From contig NZ_CP067225.1 of assembly GCF_016617715.1 (NCBI RefSeq), positions 2,610,001 to 2,674,000 on the forward strand: DNA of 64,000 nucleotides, read 5' to 3'. The DNA is from Paracoccus sp. MC1862. Lineage in GTDB: Bacteria > Pseudomonadota > Alphaproteobacteria > Rhodobacterales > Rhodobacteraceae. The notes below the pieces were generated by a model, which worked only from the letters and a program-made list of their open reading frames with translations, searched no databases and had not been told where the DNA came from. Shown here piece by piece: positions 9,223 through 17,930 of the stretch; positions within the stretch are counted from its first letter, which is position 1, and each line of letters begins with the position of its first letter. The position numbers and the translations under genes are program-made.

Positions 9223-10440
9223 TCAGCCGTAGCTGCGCCGATCCTCGATCACCTTGCCATCGTTCGGCAGCGACCCAGGGGCGACCAACTCGACCCGGCC
9301 CTTCAGCTTGAGTGCATCGAGCACCGACGCCTCGTATAGCGCGGGGTTCTGCTGCATTGTTTCAAGTTGGACAACCATCACGTCCATTTCATCCGCACGA
9401 TCCGCGATGACACGGGCGCGTGACACCTCGGGGTGGCGGGCGACAAGCTGGGCCACCTGTTCGGGGCGCACGAACATCCCCTTGATCTTGGCCGTCTGGT
9501 CGGCGCGGCCCATCCAGCCCCTGATCCTCATGTTGGTCCGCCCGCAAGGGCTTTCCCCCGGCATCACCGCCGAGAGATCCCCGGTGGCAAAACGGATCAG
9601 CGGATAGTCCGGGTTCAGCGTGGTCACGACGACCTCGCCCACTTCGCCCTCGGGGACCGGATCGCCGGTGCCGGGGCGGACGATTTCCACGATCACCCGC
9701 TCATCGACGATCATCCCCTCCATCGCCTCGCTCTCATAGGCGACCAGGCCGAGGTCAGCGGTCGCATAGCACTGCAGCGTGGCGATGCCGCGATCCGCAT
9801 AGCTTTGCCGCAGCGAGGGGAAAAGCGCCCCCCCCGACACCAGCGCCCGCTTGAAACCGAGTTCCACCCCCATCTCGTCGGCGCGATCGAGGATCACCTT
9901 CAGGTAATCCGGCGTCCCCGAATAGGCCGTGGTCCCGATGTCAGAGGCAGCGCGGACCTGCAATTCCGTCTGCCCCGTCCCGGCCGGCAGCACCGCCGCG
10001 CCCACGGCGCGGGCGGCGCTTTCGAACATCATCCCGGCGGGCGTTAGGTGATAGCCGAAGCAGTTCTGCAGGATGTCGCTGCTGGACAGCCCCGCCGCGA
10101 AGGCAAAGCGCCCCAGCCGCCACCAGTCGGCATCCACGCGGCCCGGTTCATAGATCGGACCGGGCGACTGGAAGACATGGTGGAACTCGTGCGGGTGGCG
10201 GGTGGTATAGCCGCCGAACGGGGGCTTCTTCTTCTGCGCCTCGGAGAGTTCCGCCTTGCGGATCACCGGCAGGCGGGCAAGGTCGGCGCGGCTCCGCACC
10301 TCGGCCGGCTCCACGTCGCGCAAGGCACGCGCCAGCGCGGGCGCCGTCTGCGCGTTCGAGATCGCGCGGGCCAGCGCATCGGCCAGATCGGCCTCGCGCT
10401 CGTCGCTGCTGCGGATTTCCAGGTCGTCGTAATTGCTCAT
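9223..10440 (-). CDS. PaaK-like AMP-dependent acyl-CoA ligase
   Basis: This 405-residue protein resembles phenylacetate-CoA ligase (PaaK) and its relatives, which form acyl-adenylates and then CoA thioesters. Recognisable parts are the N-terminal segment with LARLPVIRKAELSE, the nucleotide-binding region around TTAYSGTPDYLK, the YATADLGLVAYESE block, and C-terminal GEVVVTTLNPDYPLIRFATGD and MRIRGWMGRADQTAKIKG with the conserved lysines. It follows the LivF-type gene by 25 bases in a cluster that also encodes a second acyl-CoA synthetase. The substrate is not readable; an aromatic or branched carboxylate is an inference. AGGGAAGAG lies just before the ATG. Confidence 0.86.
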   Translation of the reverse strand: MSNYDDLEIRSSDEREADLADALARAISNAQTAPALARALRDVEPAEVRSRADLARLPVIRKAELSEAQKKKPPFGGYTTRHPHEFHHVFQSPGPIYEPGRVDADWWRLGRFAFAAGLSSSDILQNCFGYHLTPAGMMFESAARAVGAAVLPAGTGQTELQVRAASDIGTTAYSGTPDYLKVILDRADEMGVELGFKRALVSGGALFPSLRQSYADRGIATLQCYATADLGLVAYESEAMEGMIVDERVIVEIVRPGTGDPVPEGEVGEVVVTTLNPDYPLIRFATGDLSAVMPGESPCGRTNMRIRGWMGRADQTAKIKGMFVRPEQVAQLVARHPEVSRARVIADRADEMDVMVVQLETMQQNPALYEASVLDALKLKGRVELVAPGSLPNDGKVIEDRRSYG

Positions 10441-10465
10441 GGAAGTCTCTTCCCTGAAAAGTGGC

Positions 10466-11311
10466 TCAGGCCAGCCAACGCTTGCGGCGGCGATAGGATC
10501 GCACGTCGCGGAAGGACTTGCGGCCCTCGTCGGCCATCCCGAGGTAGAACTCCTTGACGTCGGGGTTCTCGCGCAGGGCGGCGGCCTCGCCGTCCATCAC
10601 CACGCGGCCGCTTTCCAGGATATAGCCATAGTGCGCATAGCGCAGCGCCACGTTGGTGTTCTGCTCGGCCAGAAGGAAGGTCACGCCCTCGCCCTCGTTC
10701 ACCTTCTTCACGATCTGGAAGATCTGCTCGACCAGTTGCGGGGCAAGACCCATCGATGGTTCGTCCAGCAGGATCGTCTCGGGCCGGCTCATCAGCGCCC
10801 GGCCCATGGCGGTCATCTGCTGCTCGCCGCCCGAGGTATAGCCGGCCTGGGACTTCCGCCGCTCGCGCAGGCGCGGGAAGTATTCATAGACCATTTCCAG
10901 GTCGCGCTTCACCGCAGCCGCGCCGTCGCCGCGGGTATAGGCGCCGGTCAGCAGGTTTTCCTCGACCGTCAGGTGCTCGAAGCAATGGCGGCCTTCCATC
11001 ACCTGGATGACACCCTTCTTGACCAAGGCTGCGGGGTCCAGGTCGGTGACATTCTCGCCCCGGTAAGTGATCGCGCCCTTCGTCACCTCGCCGCGCTCGG
11101 ACTTCAGCAGGTTCGACACCGCCTTCAGCGTCGTGGTCTTGCCCGCGCCGTTCCCGCCCAGCAGCGCGGTGACCGAGCCCTTGGGGACCGACAGGCTGAC
11201 CCCTTTCAGGACCAGGATGACATGGTTGTAGATGACCTCGATGTTGTTGACCTCAAGCAGCGCCTCGTCCGCGCGGGCGGTGGTCAGGGGTGCAGTGGCA
11301 GCGTCCAGCAT
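10466..11311 (-). CDS. LivF-type ABC transporter ATP-binding protein
   Basis: This 281-residue ATPase belongs to the HAAT (branched-chain amino acid type) importers. Walker A is GGNGAGKTTTLK, the signature is TSGGEQQMTAMGRAL, and Walker B is TILLDEPSMGLAP. It has a roughly 20-residue N-terminal extension and a longer C-terminal tail than E. coli LivF. GAGGAG precedes the ATG by six bases. It pairs with the LivG-type ATPase encoded at the other end of the transporter gene set. The ligase neighbours suggest an organic acid rather than an amino acid as substrate. Confidence 0.92.
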   Translation of the reverse strand: MLDAATAPLTTARADEALLEVNNIEVIYNHVILVLKGVSLSVPKGSVTALLGGNGAGKTTTLKAVSNLLKSERGEVTKGAITYRGENVTDLDPAALVKKGVIQVMEGRHCFEHLTVEENLLTGAYTRGDGAAAVKRDLEMVYEYFPRLRERRKSQAGYTSGGEQQMTAMGRALMSRPETILLDEPSMGLAPQLVEQIFQIVKKVNEGEGVTFLLAEQNTNVALRYAHYGYILESGRVVMDGEAAALRENPDVKEFYLGMADEGRKSFRDVRSYRRRKRWLA

Positions 11312-11363
11312 CTCGGGCTCCTCAAGGGGGATGCCCCGGCGGCAGACCGCCGGGGCGCGTGGA

Positions 11364-12647
11364 TCAGTTGCAGCGCGGCTGGATGTTGTTTTCCGCGGCG
11401 AAGGCCTGGGCGTCGGCGGTGATCAGCGGCTGCAGCACCTCCTCATCCGGCTGGATGAACTCGGTGATGAGCTTCCACTGCTTGGCCGATGCGTCCCACT
11501 GCTGGATCATCCCCATGCCGCTGCCGCCGTGGTTCTGGCAGGACAACTGGAACGGCTGGCCAAAGCCGGGCAGGCCCAGTTCCGCCATCCGCGCCTCGGT
11601 GATCTCCAGCGCCTCAAGACCGTCGCGCATCTGCGCGGGGGTGATCTCGGGCGTCCCGGCCAGTTCCTGCGCCTTCTTGATCCCCTCGGCGATCACCAGC
11701 GCCGCATACATGCCGCGCGAATACATGGCCTTGCCAACATGCTGACCGCCGCCGCTGGCCTTGTTGGCATCCAGCACATGGGTCTTGAGGTCGCCGTAGA
11801 AGGGATAGTCCATCCCGACCCCGTTGAAGGTCGCGGACTTGTAGCCGTTGGCGGCCGCGCCCGCCGGTTCCACGTCCACCTCGCCGCCGGCCCACCAGAT
11901 GCCGATCAGGTTCTCCATCGGATAGCGGATGTTGGCAGCTTCCTGAATCGCTGCCTGGTTCATCACGCCCCAACCATAGAGAATCACATGATCGGGCTTT
12001 TCCCGGCGGATCTGCAGCCACTGCGACTTCTGCTCCTGCCCCGGAGGATCGACGGGGATCTGGGTCAGGGTGAAGCCGTGCTTCTTGGACAGCTCCTCCA
12101 GCGTGCGGATCGGCTCCTTGCCGAAGGCCGAGTTGTGATAGACCAGCGCGATGGTCTTGCCGTTCAGGTCGCCCCCGTTCACGTCCAGCAGGTGCTTGAC
12201 GATGACCGAGGCGCCGTCCCAGTAGTTCGCGGGTGGGTTGAACACCCACTGGAAGACGCTGCCGTCCTTGGCCGAGGTCCGACCGTAGCCCGGCGTCAGC
12301 ATCGGGATGCCGTCGGAGGAAACCTTGGGGATCAGCTGATAGGTAATGCCGGTCGAGAAGGGGTTGTAGACCAGCGCGCCCGAACCCTTGGTCGATTCAT
12401 AGCACTCGACCCCCTTTTCGGTGTTGTAGGCGGTCTCGCATTCCGGCGTCAGGACGCGCTGGCCGCCGATGCCGCCGTCGCGCTCGTTCAGCAGGGTGAA
12501 GTAGTCGTTGAAGCCGTCGGCATACTGGTTGCCGTTCGCGCCGTAAGGGCCGGTGCGATAGCTCAGGTTCGGCACGGTCAGGTCGGCCAGGGCCGGGGCT
12601 GCGGCCATCATGGCGGCGGCGACGGCGGCAGCGAAGCGAAGTTTCAT
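11364..12647 (-). CDS. HAAT-family ABC transporter substrate-binding protein
   Basis: The 427-residue product is a periplasmic binding protein of the LivK/peripla_BP_6 type. It has a cleavable signal peptide (MKLRFAAAVAAAMMAAAPALA). The mature chain has the two-lobe family pattern with NERDGGIGGQRV, LVYHNSAFGKEPIRTLEEL and RYPMENLIGIWWAGG. It is longer than E. coli LivK, as is usual for relatives binding aromatic or aliphatic acids. GGGAGGAACCTG precedes the ATG. It is placed between the LivM- and LivF-type genes, and it determines the specificity of the importer. Confidence 0.9.
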   Translation of the reverse strand: MKLRFAAAVAAAMMAAAPALADLTVPNLSYRTGPYGANGNQYADGFNDYFTLLNERDGGIGGQRVLTPECETAYNTEKGVECYESTKGSGALVYNPFSTGITYQLIPKVSSDGIPMLTPGYGRTSAKDGSVFQWVFNPPANYWDGASVIVKHLLDVNGGDLNGKTIALVYHNSAFGKEPIRTLEELSKKHGFTLTQIPVDPPGQEQKSQWLQIRREKPDHVILYGWGVMNQAAIQEAANIRYPMENLIGIWWAGGEVDVEPAGAAANGYKSATFNGVGMDYPFYGDLKTHVLDANKASGGGQHVGKAMYSRGMYAALVIAEGIKKAQELAGTPEITPAQMRDGLEALEITEARMAELGLPGFGQPFQLSCQNHGGSGMGMIQQWDASAKQWKLITEFIQPDEEVLQPLITADAQAFAAENNIQPRCN

Positions 12648-12698
12648 CAGGTTCCTCCCAGAAGATTTATGGTTGCGCCGGGTTCGGCCCGGTTCTTG

Positions 12699-13775
12699 TC
12701 AATGCGGGAACGGCCAGAGCCGCAGCTTTTCCTTGGTCAGCCGCCAGAGCTGGGCCAGCCCATGCGGCTCGACGATCAGGAAGAAGACGATCAGCGCGCC
12801 TACGATCATCAGCTCGATATGGGCGGCAAGGTCGGTGGGCCAGCCGAAAGCCCCGACCAGCACGTTTTTCAGGAAGACCGGCAGGACGACAAGAAAGGCC
12901 GCGCCCGCGAAGCTGCCGAAGATGGACCCGAGGCCGCCGATGATGACCATGAACAGCACGAGGAAGGACTTGGTGATCCCGAAGGTCTCGCTGGCTTCCG
13001 CCGCGCCGAGATAGATCGAGAACAGCAGCGCCCCCGCGATGCCGATGAAGAAGGACGAGACGGCGAAGGCGCTCATCTTGGCGGTCAGCGGGTTCACCCC
13101 GATGATCTCGGCCGCGATGTCCATGTCGCGGATCGCCATCCACTTGCGCCCCGCCGTGCCGCGGGTGAGGTTCCGCGCGACCCAGGCCAGCCCCACCGCG
13201 AAGACCAGGCAGACGAGGTATTTTGCCGAGGCCGAGGTCGCCGGGCCGCTGATGACATAGCCCAGGAAGGTGCGTTCCGGCGCGGTGATCTGCCCCGAGG
13301 CCGAGTAGTTGTAGAACCACGGCACCTTGTTGAAGAGCCAGACGAGGAAGAACTGCGCGGCGAGCGTCGCGACGGCGAGATAGAAGCCCTTGATCCGCAG
13401 GCTCGGCAGGCCGAAGAACACCCCCACGGCGGCGGTGATCCCGCCCGCCAGCAGGATGTGGATCAAGAGCGAGATCTCGGGGAACGAGGTGGACAGCTTG
13501 TAGGTCGCATAGGCGCCCACCGCCATGAAGCCCCCGGTCCCCAAGCTGACCTGCCCGCCATAACCGACCAGGATGTTCAGCCCCAGCGCGGCGATGGCAT
13601 AGATCAGGAACGGCACCAGCACCGCATTGGCCCAGTAGTCCGTGATGACGAAGGGGATCACCCCGAAGGCCACCGCCAGCGTGACCCAGTAGCCCATCCG
13701 GTCGAGCTTCAGCGGAAAGGTCTGGCTGTCGTCCCGGTAGCTGGTCTTGAAGTCGCCGGCTTCACGATAAAGCAT
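12699..13775 (-). CDS. LivM-type ABC transporter permease
   Basis: This 358-residue protein is the second HAAT permease, with eight to ten hydrophobic segments and the LivM signatures LNILVGYGGQVSLGTGGFMA and the cytoplasmic coupling-loop motif RKWMAIRDMDIAAEIIG. An N-terminal tail of about 30 polar residues precedes the first membrane helix. AAAGGA is nine bases before the ATG. An 88-base gap carrying a palindromic repeat separates it from the upstream LivH-type gene. Confidence 0.92.
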   Translation of the reverse strand: MLYREAGDFKTSYRDDSQTFPLKLDRMGYWVTLAVAFGVIPFVITDYWANAVLVPFLIYAIAALGLNILVGYGGQVSLGTGGFMAVGAYATYKLSTSFPEISLLIHILLAGGITAAVGVFFGLPSLRIKGFYLAVATLAAQFFLVWLFNKVPWFYNYSASGQITAPERTFLGYVISGPATSASAKYLVCLVFAVGLAWVARNLTRGTAGRKWMAIRDMDIAAEIIGVNPLTAKMSAFAVSSFFIGIAGALLFSIYLGAAEASETFGITKSFLVLFMVIIGGLGSIFGSFAGAAFLVVLPVFLKNVLVGAFGWPTDLAAHIELMIVGALIVFFLIVEPHGLAQLWRLTKEKLRLWPFPH

Positions 13776-13800
13776 CGCTTATCCTTTCTGCCCGGTCAGA

Positions 13801-13852
13801 GCGGGGGCTGTCTGCCCCCGCGCCCCCGAGGATATTTTCACGAAGAAGATGG
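13801..13852. repeat. Dispersed hairpin plus GGATATTT repeat between permease genes
   Basis: An 8-bp stem (GCGGGGGC at 13801-13808 with GCCCCCGC at 13814-13821, loop TGTCT) is followed by CCCGAGGATATTTTCACGAA and GAAGATGG. The same module (GC hairpin, then GGATATTT, then an AAGAAG-type tail) appears at 20682-20714 and, inside rsmB, at 22108-22166. Here it lies within a likely operon, between the livH- and livM-type genes, where it could affect mRNA stability or act as a partial terminator. Confidence 0.65.
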
Positions 13853-13863
13853 AGCAGGGGGCG

Positions 13864-14847
13864 TCACACACGCTCGATGATCCGCTCGCCGAAGAGGCCC
13901 TGAGGGCGGAAGACCAGGAAGATCAGCGCCAGCACATAGGCGAACCAGCTTTCCGTCGCGCCGCCGACCAGCGGGCCGATGTAGAACTCGAACAGCTTCT
14001 CGCCCACACCGATGATGAGGCCGCCGACGATGGCGCCCGGGATCGAGGTGAAGCCGCCCAGCATCAGCACCGGCAGGGCTTTCAGCGCAATCAGCGACAG
14101 CGAGAACTGCACCCCCGACTTGGTGCCCCACATGATCCCGGCGACCAGCGCCACGAAGCCCGCGATGGACCAGACCATGACCCAGATGAAGCGCAGCGAG
14201 ATGCCCACCGACAGTGCCGCCTGGTGGTCGTCGGCCACCGCCCGCATGGCGCGGCCCTGCTTGGTGTACTGGCTGAAGGCCACCAGCGCCGCGACCAGAA
14301 GCGCCGCGATCACCGTGGCCCAGATGTCCAGCCGGTCGATGAAGAAGCCGTAGCCTGTCAGCGCCGCCGTCCATGCCTCGGCCGTGTCGGAAATCCCCTG
14401 CGGCAGCCCCACGTCCAGCGTCTTGACGTCAGCGCCCCACATGATGTCGCCGAGGCCTTCGAGGAAATAGGCCAGCCCGATCGTCGCCATGAACATGATG
14501 ATCGGCTCTTGCCCGACGAGGTGCTTGAGCACCAAGGTCTCGATCAGGATCGCCAGCCCCACCATCACCAGCGCCGTCAGCAGGATCGCCAGCAGCGAGG
14601 GCACGGTCCAGCCGAAGGAGGACAGGTGCGTGCCCGTCATGGCGTTGATGAGATGGGCGAAGGGGATCTGGCCCTGCTGGATGCCGACCAGCGTCAGGGC
14701 GGCGAACAGCGCCAGCACGCCCTGCGCATAGTTGAAGACGCCGGATGCCTTGAAGATCAGGACGAAGCCCAGCGCCACCAGCGAATACATGACCCCAGCC
14801 ATGAGGCCGTTCACCAGGACCTCGGAGGCGTAGAGAAGCTGTTCCAT
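13864..14847 (-). CDS. LivH-type ABC transporter permease
   Basis: This is a 327-residue permease of the LivH class with about eight membrane segments. Family features include LMAGVMYSLVALGFVLIFKA near the N-terminus and the coupling loop KQGRAMRAVADDHQAA. The frame is open to 14880, but GGAGG eight bases before the ATG at 14847 decides the start. The upstream ATG at 14880 lies inside a phased TGCAT repeat. It forms the transmembrane pore with the LivM-type protein. Confidence 0.92.
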   Translation of the reverse strand: MEQLLYASEVLVNGLMAGVMYSLVALGFVLIFKASGVFNYAQGVLALFAALTLVGIQQGQIPFAHLINAMTGTHLSSFGWTVPSLLAILLTALVMVGLAILIETLVLKHLVGQEPIIMFMATIGLAYFLEGLGDIMWGADVKTLDVGLPQGISDTAEAWTAALTGYGFFIDRLDIWATVIAALLVAALVAFSQYTKQGRAMRAVADDHQAALSVGISLRFIWVMVWSIAGFVALVAGIMWGTKSGVQFSLSLIALKALPVLMLGGFTSIPGAIVGGLIIGVGEKLFEFYIGPLVGGATESWFAYVLALIFLVFRPQGLFGERIIERV

Positions 14848-14875
14848 CAGCAGGCCCTCCGGGCGCGGTTGCGTC

Positions 14876-14919
14876 TGCATGGGTTGTGCATCGACCGTGC
14901 ATCAGTCGTGCATGGTGTG
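14876..14919. repeat. Four TGCAT repeats at exact 11-base spacing
   Basis: TGCAT occurs at 14876, 14887, 14898 and 14909, each exactly 11 bases apart, with variable six-base spacers (GGGTTG, CGACCG, CAGTCG, GGTGTG). They lie in the 84-base gap between the LivG- and LivH-type genes. One helical turn spacing puts all copies on one face of the DNA. Function is unknown. Confidence 0.7.
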
Positions 14920-14931
14920 TGCGGCGCCTTT

Positions 14932-15804
14932 TCAGTCATGGGCCACCCCCAGATAGGCGTCGATGACTTCCTGGTTGTTGCGGACCTCGTCGGGTGTGCC
15001 GTCCCCGATCTTGCGGCCGTAGTCCATCACGACCACCCGGTCGGACAGGTCCATGACCACGCCCATGTCGTGTTCGATCAGCGCGATGGTGGTGCCGAAC
15101 TCGTCGTTCACGTCGAGGATGAAGCGGCTCATGTCCTCCTTTTCCTCGACGTTCATGCCGGCCATCGGCTCGTCCAGCATCAGAAGCTGCGGTTCGGCCG
15201 CCAGCGCGCGCGCCAGTTCCACCCGCTTCTTCAACCCATAGGGCAGCCGCCCGACCGGAGTCTTGCGGATGTTCTGAATCTCAAGGAAATCAATGATCTT
15301 CTCGACCTGTTCGCGGTGGCGGGTTTCCTCGGCCTCGGCCCGGCCCCACCACAGCGCCTGCTCCAACAGCGACGATTTCATCATCGTCAGCCGCCCGGTC
15401 ATGATGTTGTCCAAGACCGACATCCCGTCGAACAGCGCGATGTTCTGGAAGGTCCGCGCCAGCCCCTGCCGCGCCACCTGATAGGGCCGCATCTGCGGGC
15501 GGCGCGCGCCCTTGAACCAGACCTCGCCTTCCTGCGGGACGTAGAAGCCCGACATGACGTTCATCATGGACGACTTGCCGGCTCCGTTCGGGCCGATGAT
15601 GGCGCGGATCTCGCCCTCGCGGATGTCGAAGGAGATGTCCTTGATCGCCGTCACCCCGCCGAAGCGCAGGGTGATGCGGCGCAGGTCCATCAGCACGCCG
15701 CCGATTTTCCGGCCGTCCGCGGTGATGTAGCCCTCGGCGCCGGGCAGCGGCGCGGGCGCAGTGGGGGCCATGTCGGACAGGATGGTCTGGGAGGTCGGAC
15801 TCAT
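14932..15804 (-). CDS. LivG-type ABC transporter ATP-binding protein
   Basis: This 290-residue ATPase of the HAAT importer has Walker A GPNGAGKSSMMN and Walker B LLMLDEPMAGMN, followed by the H-loop region IALIEHDMGVVMDLSDRV. The signature region reads LPYGLKKRVELARAL instead of LSGGQ; LivG proteins often have YGQQRR here, so this is a divergent form. About 25 extra residues precede the ABC fold, and a start at the ATG at 15771 is an alternative. Its first codon overlaps the stop of the upstream acyl-CoA synthetase gene. Confidence 0.92.
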   Translation of the reverse strand: MSPTSQTILSDMAPTAPAPLPGAEGYITADGRKIGGVLMDLRRITLRFGGVTAIKDISFDIREGEIRAIIGPNGAGKSSMMNVMSGFYVPQEGEVWFKGARRPQMRPYQVARQGLARTFQNIALFDGMSVLDNIMTGRLTMMKSSLLEQALWWGRAEAEETRHREQVEKIIDFLEIQNIRKTPVGRLPYGLKKRVELARALAAEPQLLMLDEPMAGMNVEEKEDMSRFILDVNDEFGTTIALIEHDMGVVMDLSDRVVVMDYGRKIGDGTPDEVRNNQEVIDAYLGVAHD

Positions 15805-17774
15805 TCGGCGGCCATCCTCTGCGCGGGCGTGGGGGTGGTGCGGACGTCCTCGATCCGCAACGTGGCCTTCAGCCGGCCCTTGCGGCCGTCCTCGTAGGTG
15901 ACCTCGGTTTCCGTGTAGACCGTCTTGCGCCCGTCATAGAGCGCGGCGATCAGATCGGCGTATTTCTCGGAGATCACGCCGCGCTTGACCTTGCGGGTGC
16001 GGGTCATCTCGCCGTCGTCGGCGTCCAGTTCCTTGTGCAGGATCAGGAAGCGGTGGATCTGGCAGCCCGACAGCATCGGATCCTGCGCCACGCTGGCGTT
16101 CACCTCCTCGACGTGCCTGCGGATCGTCTCGTAGACCTGCGGGTGGCCGGCGAGTTCCTGGTAGCTCGCATAGGCGATGTTGTTGCGTTCGGCCCAGTTG
16201 CCGACCGCCGTCAGGTCGATGTTGATGAAGGCGGTGCAGTAGTCGCGCTCGTTCCCCAGCACCACGGCTTCAAGGATGTTCGGGTAGAACTTGAGCTTGT
16301 TCTCTACATATTTCGGCGCGAACAGCGAGCCGTCCGCCATGCGCCCCACGTCCTTGGCGCGGTCGATGATCCGCAGATGCCCGCTTCCTGGCTCGAAGAA
16401 CCCGGCGTCGCCCGTCGCGACCCAGCCCTCGCGGTCCTTGGTCGAGGCGGTGGATTCCGGGTTCTGGTAGTATTCGACGAAGGTGCCGGGCGAGCGGTAG
16501 AAGACCTCGCCATTGTCCGCGATTCTGACCTCGACGCCGGGCGAAGGCACGCCCACGGTATCGGCCCGCACCTGCCCGTCCGGTTGCTGGGTGATGAAGA
16601 CCGTGGCCTCGGTCTGGCCGTAAAGCTGCTTGAGGTTGATCCCCAGCGAGCGGTAGAAGTCGAAGATCTCCGGCCCGATGGCTTCACCGGCAGTATAGCC
16701 TACGCGGATGCGAGAATAGCCCAGCGTGTTCTTGAGCGGGCCGTAGACCAGCAGGTTTCCCAGACCGTAGCGCAGCCGGTCCAGCGCGCTGACGGGCCTC
16801 CCGTCCGTCAGCGCCGTGCCGACGCGGCGGGCAAGCCGCATGTAATGGTCGAAGAGCCATTTCTTGATCCGGCCCGCGTCCTCCATGCGGATCATGACGC
16901 TGGTCAACTGGCCCTCGAAGACGCGGGGAGGCGCGAAGAAATAGGTCGGCCCGATCTCGCGCAGGTCGGTCATCATCGTATGCGCGCCTTCGGGGCAGTT
17001 CACGCAGAAGCCTGTCCAGTAGGCCTGCCCGACCGAGAAGATGAAGTCCCCGACCCAGGCCATCGGCAGATAGGCCAGCACCTCCTCGGAAGACTTCAGC
17101 CCGTCGAATTCCGAGGAATTGCGCGCCGTCTCGATCACGTTGCGGTTGGACAGCACCACGCCCTTGGGCTTGCCGGTGGTGCCGGAAGTGTAGAGCATCA
17201 CGCAGGTGCTGTCATAATCCAGTTCCGCGATGCGGGCGTCCAGTTCCACCTCGAACCGCTGGTGGGCGACGCGGCCCTCGGCCTGCACGTCGTCAAGCCA
17301 GTTCATGCGGGAATGGTCGTATTTCCGCATCCCGCGCTTGTCGGTGTAGATGATCTGGTCGATGATCTTCACGGCCTCCTCGGCCTCGATCACCTTGTCC
17401 ACCTGCTCCTGGTCGCCGCAGACGACGAAGCGGGCGCCGGAATGGTTCAGCACATAGGCCATCTCGGAGGCCACGGCGTCCTGATAGAGCGGCACGGGAA
17501 TCGCGCCGCACATCTGGGCGGCCACCATCGACCAGTAATGCGCGGGGCGGTTGCGCCCGATGATCGCCACATGGTCGCCGCGGTTCAGGCCCAGCGCAAG
17601 AAAGCCCATGGCCAGCGCGCGGATCTCCTCCTGCGCCTCGGCCCAGGTCCAGCCTTGCCAGATGCCGAATTCCTTTTCCCGACAAGCGGGCCAGTTGCCC
17701 AGCGTTGCGGCGTTCCGCGCCAACAGCGCGGGAATCGACCGCAGGCTCGCGTCGGCGGCTGCGACTAGCTTCAT
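15801..17774 (-). CDS. AMP-dependent (long-chain-type) acyl-CoA synthetase
   Basis: The 657-residue enzyme belongs to the ANL superfamily of long-chain fatty acyl-CoA synthetases. Motifs are the P-loop YTSGTTGKPKGVVLSN (about residue 200), KQLYGQTEATVF, the ATP-binding GWVATGDAGFF with Asp, and the hinge LRIIDRAKDV. The frame allows a GTG at 17780, but GGGAG five bases before the ATG at 17774 fits better. As first gene of the ABC cluster with a 4-base overlap to the LivG-type gene, it likely activates the imported substrate. The substrate cannot be assigned. Confidence 0.9.
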   Translation of the reverse strand: MKLVAAADASLRSIPALLARNAATLGNWPACREKEFGIWQGWTWAEAQEEIRALAMGFLALGLNRGDHVAIIGRNRPAHYWSMVAAQMCGAIPVPLYQDAVASEMAYVLNHSGARFVVCGDQEQVDKVIEAEEAVKIIDQIIYTDKRGMRKYDHSRMNWLDDVQAEGRVAHQRFEVELDARIAELDYDSTCVMLYTSGTTGKPKGVVLSNRNVIETARNSSEFDGLKSSEEVLAYLPMAWVGDFIFSVGQAYWTGFCVNCPEGAHTMMTDLREIGPTYFFAPPRVFEGQLTSVMIRMEDAGRIKKWLFDHYMRLARRVGTALTDGRPVSALDRLRYGLGNLLVYGPLKNTLGYSRIRVGYTAGEAIGPEIFDFYRSLGINLKQLYGQTEATVFITQQPDGQVRADTVGVPSPGVEVRIADNGEVFYRSPGTFVEYYQNPESTASTKDREGWVATGDAGFFEPGSGHLRIIDRAKDVGRMADGSLFAPKYVENKLKFYPNILEAVVLGNERDYCTAFINIDLTAVGNWAERNNIAYASYQELAGHPQVYETIRRHVEEVNASVAQDPMLSGCQIHRFLILHKELDADDGEMTRTRKVKRGVISEKYADLIAALYDGRKTVYTETEVTYEDGRKGRLKATLRIEDVRTTPTPAQRMAAE

Positions 17775-17804
17775 CCTCACTCCCTTCGAACGGCATCGGC
17801 CGTC

Positions 17805-17831
17805 GCAGGCGGAACCCCTCTTTCCGCCTGC
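17805..17831. promoter_or_regulatory. Perfect 10-bp hairpin in the leader of the acyl-CoA synthetase/ABC cluster
   Basis: GCAGGCGGAA (17805-17814) pairs perfectly with TTCCGCCTGC (17822-17831) across a seven-base loop. It sits about 30 bases upstream of the synthetase start, in the divergent control region. It may be an operator palindrome or an mRNA leader hairpin; it has no T-tract on the minus strand for a terminator. Confidence 0.5.
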
Positions 17832-17857
17832 CCGTCCTGTCTGGCCCGCGAATCTTG

Positions 17858-17873
17858 CCCGAGTTTTTCCCGA
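17858..17873. promoter_or_regulatory. Possible OmpR-type regulator site (direct CCCGA repeats)
   Basis: CCCGA occurs at 17858-17862 and 17869-17873, exactly 11 bases apart, with CCCGC at 17845 as a weaker neighbour. OmpR-family regulators usually bind tandem half-sites at about this spacing. The site lies between the divergent ligase/ABC cluster and the kinase-regulator pair, so control of one or both by the nearby regulator is plausible but unproven. Confidence 0.35.
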
Positions 17874-17930
17874 ACCTTACGAATTGTTACCGGCTTCCGC
17901 GACGGACAAGGCGATGGTAGCCATGGACGG

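Noticed and set aside
11232..13880. 882-codon plus-strand open frame across the transporter genes
   Set aside because: It lies antisense to clear LivF-, LivK- and LivM-type genes. Its product is rich in Arg, Gln, His and Gly with no domain, as expected of the mirror frame of GC-rich coding DNA.
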